From: Rhizobium sp. CG5
GTDB lineage: Bacteria > Pseudomonadota > Alphaproteobacteria > Rhizobiales > Rhizobiaceae
DNA: 53,341 bases
Reading direction: 5' to 3'
Assembly: GCF_023701945.1 (NCBI RefSeq)
Contig: NZ_JABAEF010000030.1
Span: 1-53,341, forward strand
The notes under the pieces are model-generated. The model had not been told where the DNA came from. It searched no databases and saw only the letters and a program-made list of their open reading frames with translations. The stretch's first letter is position 1. The number at the start of each line of letters is the position of its first letter. A program made the position numbers and the translations under genes. Below, in pieces: positions 43,301-50,317 of the stretch.

Positions 43301-43826
43301 GAGCGACATAGTCTTGCCGCCGACGCTCAGCCTGGCGAGCCAGCAAGATGCGGGGATCGATTGCAGGCTCCCTCGTGGTTGAATTCCTCCGCGCTGGCAA
43401 CGATCGCGCGAAGTCCAGCGCGAGTGCCTGCAGCATAAGGTCATCCTTTGACATCTTCTGTATGTCGGCCCCGTTCCCTGCGGCCCCTTTTCTCAGCGTC
43501 GCCTGCAGGATGTGACCGAAGCGATCGCCGCGTTCCGGGGCAGTCTGCGCGATCGTGCGGTCCAGTTCATCAAGCAGAGCAAGCTCCCGCAGCGCCTCTC
43601 GGCGGACCTCTGGCTGCAGGCGCCAAAGCACCTGAGTTGTGTCCGCCACCTCTTCGACTGACGCAGACAGCTCGCTAAAAACACGATCCTCGAAAGCTTC
43701 GTCACGCGCCCCTGGCACTGCCTTCGCAAGAAGTCGCAATGGATCAAATGTTCCAACCACTGCGGCGCGCTTGCGCAGCGTTACAGCGATAGTTTCGGGG
43801 GTTTCGAGAGGCTCGTCGGTCATCAC
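40338..43826 (-). CDS. large STAND-like P-loop NTPase
   Basis: A 1162-residue protein. The N-terminal 170 residues are helical and unassigned. A P-loop NTPase domain follows, with Walker A GIGGSGKS at 222-229 and Walker B VVIVDTFEEV with Asp345. The AIIAGRAD segment at about 394-401 fits the sensor region of STAND ATPases. The C-terminal half has no recognisable repeats and may be the sensor. STAND proteins oligomerise after sensing a trigger and activate attached or associated effectors. The start overlaps the stop of the protease gene upstream by four bases. Confidence 0.82.
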   Translation of the reverse strand: MMTDEPLETPETIAVTLRKRAAVVGTFDPLRLLAKAVPGARDEAFEDRVFSELSASVEEVADTTQVLWRLQPEVRREALRELALLDELDRTIAQTAPERGDRFGHILQATLRKGAAGNGADIQKMSKDDLMLQALALDFARSLPARRNSTTREPAIDPRILLARQAERRRQDYVAPTKLFGRDDATKALDRYIAEGAIMSPFIRMAPPAGEPVRLRPLLLTGIGGSGKSALVADLMRRTQRSDWSGPIVACLDFDQRNVALGGEREWLNELTRQIGFARPGLDAALSKIRSNARQELHNRTLKTTDVDRLTGTDSLLVVSGMREELQKALGDGALASQTLVVIVDTFEEVLVRSDIRAASLSQEPFGLVLSFIDSLTRLVSADSEPVFGAVRAIIAGRADPFPTDKSTSARWFEASWEVGELDIDAASEFLRGRADRHVFTKARAQRIVQVLPRFPLILILLAAFARGRNAQEIDEVIGAAQGTGILGAAASTRVLYSRFLDRLKDHIINDATGERLVPRGDLVRLAHPGLALSVVTPELIRHVLAVPTGLGAIDEQRARDLFSALSREVWLVERVGDDAVRHIPVLRRIMLPMLNGDLTPAENANTEMRETVRAVHRVAAQWYRSGGVNELNAAVLAAYHDAFLGEVTALAADPSLVRRVLDVAGEDVSAMPTTARAVLRREARSDEGLSVEETAALPVRQRREVDATRQSRRTKSGITSRHFDVGDEEESVRTGIEADSSIFVSPPIPSEPSVATVGRFLGDQIDVLQDKETAQRIESMFAEADFNGVVSYGTYAAAQLCERAQEEPPLDKLGDTTSHWTWKWALSCLTAGAGDESLLKWAVVDSQHINALSNNTPFRLGTLLSLAIATVALGRAPSFKDEPPYRDAIKTYPVIESAPVTSILSLRLRVLANYWDKDRLLAPQHAFEVRPDVVRLLALWSPTPSTEASVPGVPPSIVQLPEELQRRLADFQHSPPLSSDLRILDDGGDSIFFPISNPYSWWSASELPPITRRTLGSLLRGRSPELYDPVRAALGDAAAADETIFAAAVAEITQFAPFWPTDCVSDLFRNTRNNLREVDYLLARFVVFIDLAGLTSPLFSALARQGKFSRRFHAVAKLVQAYDSLLLAPYDAVDLVPASRSMDDLLSDNLIIRNSKMGDTS

Positions 43827-45892
43827 ACCCCCATCCGTTTCTTCAAGTGCGGATCGAGGTCATTTTTCACGATCAGCGCGATGGCCTGGGTCATGCTGAA
43901 CGCTCCGCCTACCCGGCTAGTCGCGACCGAGGCCACGACACCCGCGAGGCACTCACGTGCCGCGTCAGGCAGGGCAAACCGGCCATCTACGCGATGTCCG
44001 ACCCAGGCCGCGACCCGGTCGCCGTCGAGATGCGTCAGTGGCCTCTCGAGCCTCTTCGCCTTTATGCCTCGAAGGGACGGCAAGTCGACATCGGCGAGCC
44101 CGAGCAAGACCAAGCGCAATGCCGGCTCGGCCGATACGTCGCTGTAAAGGCGATCGAGGAGCCCTCGTGTGGAGGTATCCGGCACCGAGTGTGTCTCCAG
44201 ATCATCGATGACGATCCACAGAGTTCGGTTCCCGGCAGCTGCAACCAATTCGGTTTTCAGTTCCGTCGCTACTCGAGCAACGATGTCGTTGATCTCCGTC
44301 GATTGGCGATCGGCGGGCAGCGTCTTGTCATCGACGGGGGTCAACTTGGCCGATAGGCCCATGCCGACGGCATCAATAATCGCTCCCGCCGTTCTGACGG
44401 CATTCTGTACCAGACTGGCCGCGCTGATTTCGACGACCTCGTGCTGCGAGGGGTCGAGTTGCTCCTTCAGTATTTTCCGCGAGAAGGACTTTCCGACGGC
44501 CGTGAGCGGCTTTCCATCACTCGCAACGTCTGCCCGCACGATGAGGATTTTGACTTTGCCAACGCTGGCTTCCGCAATGGCTTCTTGCAATTCGCCACGG
44601 CCTATGAGCGGGTCACCGTTCAGGAATGTCGGCCTGAGTGCCCGCAACTCGCCCATTCGCGCCTGGATGGCTGCACCCGCTTTCTGGCGCACGCGGCGCA
44701 GCGGGATCGCGATATTGATCACCGCTTTGGGAAGCAGCTTGCCATTTTCATCGGTGACGTCGGAGTCGCCGTTGAATTCGACGCCAGCCTGATGCAGCGC
44801 AACTGGGCGCATATCAAAGTCCAGGCATGGGCCGCCCGAAGAACCGCCGATCGAGTTCGCATTGTGTAGGACCCGCGCCGTCGTCGTCGGCGGTACCCCG
44901 CCTAAAAGCCCCGCGAATCCTGCTCCGACGTCGAAACTGCCATAGGATAGCCGCATGGAGTATTCACCGGGGTGATGCAGCAGCACCATGTTTCCCTGCG
45001 GAAGAGGAGGCTCCTCTTCAATGATGTCGTAGAAACGCCGGTCCAGACCGGCGGGTTCAGCGATTTCCAGAACGGCAAAATCATCGAATGGCTCAAAGGC
45101 GGCGACGTCTTCGGGCCATGGCTCCCCTGTATTCTCGTCCTTCGCGTGTTCGCTGCCTTCGGCGCTGCTTGCCGCGACAAACCAATTAGTGCTCGCCGGA
45201 ATACGCGTCACCCCGCCAGCCTGTGCTGCACGCGCCGTGAAATCGAACTCAACGCTCAGCGCTGCGGCGCTTCCCGCCTTGGCTCGCCACGCCTCCGCCG
45301 GAGCAAGCTTGGCGGTTGTTGCCTCCGTCACCGGCAGAGGCTCGAGAAGGCTCTGCACCACATGCCAGTTTGTGAGAATTAGTCGTGGTCCGATCAGAAA
45401 CCCGGTTCCCCTGATACGCCTCGCTCCCTCCTTAACGACGACACGACAGGTACAGCGCTGTGCCCGCATGAGGCCCGCATTCACCTCGTCTGGATCGCGG
45501 AAGCGCTCTGTGTCCTGGGTGATCGCCTCGAAGGCGATTTGGGCGTCGCGTCGCGCAGCCTCGCCTGAGGTCAGCGCGACTGCCATCACGACCCCATCCC
45601 CCCCTTGTGGCGCAGTCGTGAAGAGCGCGGTGCCGGCTGTGGAGCATAGCTCACCCAGGAAGCCCTCTTTCTTTGCATATTGCAAAGCCGCAAGCATATC
45701 GGCGGCGTCGCGCGTCTTCCCAGCTTCAAGCGGTTGCTGTCTCTGTCGTCGCAACGCGAGCGCTTTGAAGCGCGTTATCTCGTCCGGCCGTGCGTCGGCA
45801 AAGACGTTGAAAGCCTTCTCGAACGTCTCACGCGAGGCCTTGATCTGTCGCGCGAGTTTGGCAACGTCGAGATCGTCGGAAGCTTCGGGCAC
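43823..45892 (-). CDS. trypsin-like protease fused to degenerate NTPase domain
   Basis: A 689-residue two-domain protein. Residues ~155-400 form a trypsin-like domain with His177 in TNWHVV, Asp271 in DDFAVLE, and Ser352 in NSIGGSSGGP, a complete triad. Residues ~430-689 look like a STAND-type ATPase (NGDPLIGRGELQEAI; IVIDDLE; LRLVLLG). The expected P-loop reads RADVASDGKPL, without the GxxxxGK[ST] pattern, so ATP hydrolysis is doubtful. An N-terminal ~100-residue helical region may be an interaction domain. No signal peptide. It lies nine bases after the subtilase gene. Confidence 0.83.
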   Translation of the reverse strand: MPEASDDLDVAKLARQIKASRETFEKAFNVFADARPDEITRFKALALRRQRQQPLEAGKTRDAADMLAALQYAKKEGFLGELCSTAGTALFTTAPQGGDGVVMAVALTSGEAARRDAQIAFEAITQDTERFRDPDEVNAGLMRAQRCTCRVVVKEGARRIRGTGFLIGPRLILTNWHVVQSLLEPLPVTEATTAKLAPAEAWRAKAGSAAALSVEFDFTARAAQAGGVTRIPASTNWFVAASSAEGSEHAKDENTGEPWPEDVAAFEPFDDFAVLEIAEPAGLDRRFYDIIEEEPPLPQGNMVLLHHPGEYSMRLSYGSFDVGAGFAGLLGGVPPTTTARVLHNANSIGGSSGGPCLDFDMRPVALHQAGVEFNGDSDVTDENGKLLPKAVINIAIPLRRVRQKAGAAIQARMGELRALRPTFLNGDPLIGRGELQEAIAEASVGKVKILIVRADVASDGKPLTAVGKSFSRKILKEQLDPSQHEVVEISAASLVQNAVRTAGAIIDAVGMGLSAKLTPVDDKTLPADRQSTEINDIVARVATELKTELVAAAGNRTLWIVIDDLETHSVPDTSTRGLLDRLYSDVSAEPALRLVLLGLADVDLPSLRGIKAKRLERPLTHLDGDRVAAWVGHRVDGRFALPDAARECLAGVVASVATSRVGGAFSMTQAIALIVKNDLDPHLKKRMGV

Positions 45893-45901
45893 CGTTCGTC
45901 C

Positions 45902-48706
45902 TCACACCCAGTTCAGCCGTCCAGTCACACTTTCGGGCAAAGCCATGGACTGCCCCACCGCCGCCAGCGAGTGAGCATAGTTCGCTGTCATGACCCGCCC
46001 CGCGAAGTGGAGCCCCAGGATTGGCAAACCGTCACTGAACCGCGTAACGCCCGAACCTGAAGATCCTGCCAGCGTAGTCGCATCATGGGTGATGATCCAG
46101 TCGCGGCCGTCGCCCTTAATTGTCCCGGCCGGCTGGTCGACGACGCCGGGGCTGAAGTACTTTCGCCCGTAGTCCAGACCGAAGATCATGGCGAGGCGTC
46201 TGCCGATCGTCTCCGCGGTCTCCTTGCCCGATGGATCGTCGAGAGCGGCGAGGTCGGGGCGGGCCGGATATCCGATTACCGCGATATCCTGGGACAACTT
46301 GGCTTCTTCGGGGTCCTTGATCAGGCCAATCGGCTTCGGCAGCAGCTTACCGACGGTATTCTTGGTTTCGACATCGAGGATCGCCATGTCGAGATGCGCA
46401 AAGTCGACATGCTCGCCAATCTTGGAGGCCCCGGCAGCGGCGATTTCCCGCACCTTGAAGCGTTTCTCGTTTCCACGACCACGATCGTCGAAGTTGATCG
46501 TCACATTGTCGCGTAAAAACCAGCTACCGAGGCCGCCAGCGCCCGCAACGACATCTGCGATGGCCTCCGCCACATGCCTGTTCGTGACCACTAGGCCAGG
46601 CCCCGCAACAAATCCGGTACCGACATGTTCGCCATTGAGGTCTATCCGTCCGACAGTCACACACAGGTCCGGCAGGTACGACTCGGCTGCGTACAACGCC
46701 GTGGCCCAATCGGTGATTTCGGCTTGGGCTTTCGAAATCACGCCGTCATTGATTTTGAAGGCTGGACGTCCCTTCAATCTGATTAGCGATTCGACGACAA
46801 TACGGCCCTCGATCGACAGCGCGGCCTCGCCGCCGGCCACAAGCGAGCGGACAACGTCTTCGGTTTTGTTGAGCACATCGCGACGTGCAGCGGAGGCTTC
46901 AAGCGTCGTCCCGGAATCAGCCTCGATCTGGGCGAGCGCTCGCTCGACAAGATCCTGCAAATCTCGCATGCCGGTGCCGCTGAGGCTGGCGCGCGCACTT
47001 TCGAGCGTGCTTTCCTGGCCCGGCTGCTTGGGGGCAATCATGGCGATGGTTTGGCGCCGCGACGGCGCTGGCGGTGGCATCGGCGATAATAGATGAGGTG
47101 CCGCGTTCGCATCCTTGAGGCTGCGTCTCAGAACCGCTGGCGCGACGGCTGCCAAGCCAGGTGACGGGATTGGGCGGGCAGACGATTCCAACAGCACCGA
47201 GCGCCTGGCATCGCTGCGGCGCCATGCGTCCGCAGCGAGAAATGTTGCCTCAGCGCCGAAGCGCGCCCAGTCCATTTTGCCATCTCCGTTTCCCTGCGCT
47301 TCGGCAAACACCTGAGAGACGGCCATGCTTGCTGGGGCATCAGGAACCGATTCCGGCGCGATTGGCGCTTCCGGTGACTTTGGTACTTTCGCCAGGGAAA
47401 GACGCAGCAGCGCTTCAGCATCGAGGATACCAGCGCCGTAGAGCCAGCTGTTCCACCGTCCAGGGCGGCGCGCGGTGGCCGTAAGCGCAGAGCGAAATAA
47501 TTCTTGCACGCTCACGCCACGCCGCTTTGCCTCCGCTCGGATCTTAGCGCGCCCGAAATGGGCAATCCAGAGCGCAGCAACGCCAGCCGTCGTCGCCACG
47601 GCAAAGGACGTGCCCTGTCCGCCGCTAACGGTGCCCACGCCCCCATCGATCGGCGTGCGGCGGGCAACATACACATTCTCGGCGGGGGCCGAAATTGTGA
47701 CGCTCGGCCCGGCGCTCGTACCCTTCCACGGTTTGTCGTTGACGTCGACTCCGGCAACGCCGATGACCCGATCATCCGAGGCCGGATAAACTACGAAACC
47801 AACGCAGTTTCCGGCAGCGGCCATGACGATCAACCCCGCATCAATGGCAACGCCTACCGCCGCCGCGATGGAGCGAGAGTAGATCCCTCCCAAACTCATC
47901 GTGATGATGTCGGCCTTGATTTTTACGGCATGCAGAATTGCAGTTGCCACCGGCGTGCCGTCGAAGATCTTGACGTCCGTCGTGCAGCGTATTGGTACGA
48001 GGCTCGCCGCTGGCGCAGAGCCCACCATCCGGCCGCCCGCGCGACTGACGACGACGCTGCCAGTCGCGGTGCCGTGACCGGGATTGGCGAATGTCGGATC
48101 GAGGGGGTCGGTCGGGTCTCTGTCCCCGCCGATGATGTCGGTGGCAAGATCAAACCTAAGTGCCTCGATATCGAGGTCGGGATGATTAGCCACGCCGGTA
48201 TCCGGCTGCGCGACGATGACACCCTTGCCTTTCTTTGCCGAGATCGCCCATGCCTCTGGCGCTCTCACCGCCTTGACTGACCAATGTGCATCGCCCGGAG
48301 ATGGTGCTTGAGACCAGCAAAACGCGTCGAGCGCTACGGACTCCGGTGCATTTCCCCGCAGCGCGCGGGCATCTGGTTCGGCATAAAGCGTCGAACCAAT
48401 GTCTGGGGTGCATGACACGAGATCAAGTGGATCAACCAAGGCGTCGGCGATAGCGAACAAACGGTCCGGCGCAATCGTGCGCGGCACACCGGGAAACTGC
48501 AGCACGTGGAACGTTGGCAGAAACGAACCCAATGGCGCCAAACTGAAGCTATCTGACTCAAGGAGCGTTGTAATCTTCTTCCGAAGGCCCTCCGCCTTTG
48601 ACGCATCCTTGAGCTCGAGCTGGAAACGAACAATGCCGGGACGCAGGACCGGCTCGTCACCCTGAGAGGCTTCCGATACCGCGCGCAAAATATCGAAGTC
48701 AGCCAT
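45902..48706 (-). CDS. subtilisin-trypsin double protease
   Basis: A 934-residue protein with two different serine protease domains. The subtilase domain (~140-440) has Asp169 in QPDTG, His211 in GHGTATG, Asn300 in AAAGN and Ser367 in GTSFA. A proline-rich linker follows (~440-560). The trypsin/V8-like domain (~675-920) has His711 in TNRHV, Asp773 in HLDMAIL and Ser883 in GSSGSG. All catalytic residues are present in both. The N-terminal ~120 residues may be a propeptide-like or inhibitory domain. No signal peptide, so it is cytoplasmic. It is first in the four-gene operon; the start follows GGGGGAACGAAG. Confidence 0.85.
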   Translation of the reverse strand: MADFDILRAVSEASQGDEPVLRPGIVRFQLELKDASKAEGLRKKITTLLESDSFSLAPLGSFLPTFHVLQFPGVPRTIAPDRLFAIADALVDPLDLVSCTPDIGSTLYAEPDARALRGNAPESVALDAFCWSQAPSPGDAHWSVKAVRAPEAWAISAKKGKGVIVAQPDTGVANHPDLDIEALRFDLATDIIGGDRDPTDPLDPTFANPGHGTATGSVVVSRAGGRMVGSAPAASLVPIRCTTDVKIFDGTPVATAILHAVKIKADIITMSLGGIYSRSIAAAVGVAIDAGLIVMAAAGNCVGFVVYPASDDRVIGVAGVDVNDKPWKGTSAGPSVTISAPAENVYVARRTPIDGGVGTVSGGQGTSFAVATTAGVAALWIAHFGRAKIRAEAKRRGVSVQELFRSALTATARRPGRWNSWLYGAGILDAEALLRLSLAKVPKSPEAPIAPESVPDAPASMAVSQVFAEAQGNGDGKMDWARFGAEATFLAADAWRRSDARRSVLLESSARPIPSPGLAAVAPAVLRRSLKDANAAPHLLSPMPPPAPSRRQTIAMIAPKQPGQESTLESARASLSGTGMRDLQDLVERALAQIEADSGTTLEASAARRDVLNKTEDVVRSLVAGGEAALSIEGRIVVESLIRLKGRPAFKINDGVISKAQAEITDWATALYAAESYLPDLCVTVGRIDLNGEHVGTGFVAGPGLVVTNRHVAEAIADVVAGAGGLGSWFLRDNVTINFDDRGRGNEKRFKVREIAAAGASKIGEHVDFAHLDMAILDVETKNTVGKLLPKPIGLIKDPEEAKLSQDIAVIGYPARPDLAALDDPSGKETAETIGRRLAMIFGLDYGRKYFSPGVVDQPAGTIKGDGRDWIITHDATTLAGSSGSGVTRFSDGLPILGLHFAGRVMTANYAHSLAAVGQSMALPESVTGRLNWV

Positions 48707-49230
48707 CTTCGTTCCCCCGCTGAGGATACTACTTTATGGATTGTTCTTGGGTATTTTGCAACTCAAAACACAAGCTTTTCTTTTAGGTATTGAATATATA
48801 TTTCTCGCGTAGAACAGCCGTGGTGAGACGTCGACAAGCTACGATCTATTTTGAAGGACGCGCAGACTAGAATGTGGCCAACAGCGATCCGTTAGCCTTG
48901 CTCGCCACTAGGTTGCAAGCTACTGCAATATTTAGATAGTTTAAGCAGATAGTATTATCGCCGTGCCTGAAATCTGGCCTGATAGAGTTCCCTAAGTCTG
49001 CCCAGAGCTAGCGGGCGACTCTATCGAATTTGGAAGAAATTTAATCGATAGGGTCTGCGCCTAATCGAGATACCGACCAGATTCCTTAAATATTGCAACT
49101 TCGCTTATAAATCTGATAAGGTTATGCATCCTTTTGCCGACCATTTTCGTATTCAAAATTCACTAAATTTGAATTGAGACGTGATTCACAGGACGTCCTG
49201 GAAGTCAATTCTAGCCATGGGGATACGCGG
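48707..49230. promoter_or_regulatory. divergent AT-rich control region of the defence-like locus
   Basis: About 520 bp between the protease operon (minus) and the small gene/CHAT pair (plus). It is much more AT-rich than the genes around it (for example TATTGAATATATATTT near 48796). It must hold both promoters. I see no gene, no clear operator and no adjacent regulator gene. A TTG at 49174 could extend the small gene upstream by 19 codons. Confidence 0.5.
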
Positions 49231-49584
49231 GTGACCGACGATCAGGACGACGAGGAAGCCAAGAAGCGAATGCTCCAGTTTTTGGAGGAATTTGACAACT
49301 GTGCGCAGAGCGTTGGAGGCGGTCGCCGCCAGATCGACATTCAGGCGGCTAGGACGCTCGTGCGGAACAACAAGGATGGCGCAGCGAATTTGGCGAAAGT
49401 GTATTGCCTCTACGCAGCATCGGAGCCGAGAGCTATTCAGGTGTCTTATCTTGTCGCTATTCTCTACAAGGCGGAATTCGGTGATGAATCGGTACTTGGC
49501 TTTGTACAGCAAAAGCTGAAAGAACTTGGATTACAGGACCAGCTTGACCGTCTGGCAGGAATGGATCGCAGCATTGCGCCCTGA
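49231..49584 (+). CDS. small protein of unknown function upstream of CHAT protease
   Basis: A 117-residue, mainly helical protein (EEAKKRMLQFLEEFDNCAQS; AANLAKVYCLYAASEP; VLGFVQQKLKELGLQDQLDR). It is acidic at the N-terminus. The GTG start is chosen because GGGGA precedes it; a TTG at 49174 is possible. It overlaps the next reading frame by 59 bp, indicating tight coupling. No family is recognised. By position it may be the adaptor or substrate of the CHAT protease. Confidence 0.55.
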   Translation: MTDDQDDEEAKKRMLQFLEEFDNCAQSVGGGRRQIDIQAARTLVRNNKDGAANLAKVYCLYAASEPRAIQVSYLVAILYKAEFGDESVLGFVQQKLKELGLQDQLDRLAGMDRSIAP

Positions 49585-50317
49585 GTCGGATTTCACGAAA
49601 CTGTCAGCAAATAGGATCAGGCGCATCGCGCAGGATTGTGATTTTCCGGAACTGTGTGAGTTAATTTCAACTGCAGCGCTTTCCGAGCATGAAGCAGTCG
49701 AGGCGCCGCTCGATCCACTAACTTTTGAACGATTTCCAGAATTTTCCGGGTCCAGGATTGACGCCTTCATAGCGAGCATATGGCTAGGAGCAGAAAACGA
49801 AACCGAAGGCACCACAAAACTGCGCAGGATGCGAGCCGCCTATCTCCTCGGTGCGAGCTTTCTCCCATATGAAGATTCGACCACATATGCCCTTCTGTAT
49901 GGGAAAGCTCTTCTAGAGTACGGCCTTCCAAAGCTCGCCATAGAACCGTACAGATACGCGGCGATGTGGCGTCGGGAAGGGCTATCGGTTGAGTGGGGCT
50001 GCGATGCCCTTTTTCACCTTGCGCTTTGCCAGGAAAAACTTTCGCACTCGGACGCAATGCTGTCCTGCGCTAATGAATACCTGATTTTTGCGCGCGAAAA
50101 CGATCTGCCAGATCACGTAATGTGCGCCATTCTGTTTAAGTCAAAGGCGCAGGCTGTCCTCGCCGACCGCGAGGCGCGCTCTCTTCTCTCAAACAGGGAT
50201 TGCAACAGGCGCAGAGACTGTTGCACGAAAGGCGCCTCTCGAGAATTTCTGCCCTGGATTCGGTCGCTGCGATCGGCGACACCATCCGGACTCAAGGTCT
50301 TCACGATAGCGGGGTAG
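49526..50317 (+). CDS. TPR-like N-terminal part of the CHAT protein (frame 1)
   Basis: A 263-residue frame that starts with a TTG inside the previous gene. Helical repeats with TPR-like spacing are visible (ALLYGKALLEYGLPKLAIEPYRYA; DALFHLALCQEKLSHSDAML; AILFKSKAQAVLADREA). From about 50180 it degenerates into Arg/Cys-rich sequence (NRDCNRRRDCCTKG), while the second frame takes over with SLKQGLQQAQRLLHERR, a natural continuation of a TPR helix. The two frames are best read as one gene broken by a single frameshift. Confidence 0.6.
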   Translation: MDYRTSLTVWQEWIAALRPESDFTKLSANRIRRIAQDCDFPELCELISTAALSEHEAVEAPLDPLTFERFPEFSGSRIDAFIASIWLGAENETEGTTKLRRMRAAYLLGASFLPYEDSTTYALLYGKALLEYGLPKLAIEPYRYAAMWRREGLSVEWGCDALFHLALCQEKLSHSDAMLSCANEYLIFARENDLPDHVMCAILFKSKAQAVLADREARSLLSNRDCNRRRDCCTKGASREFLPWIRSLRSATPSGLKVFTIAG

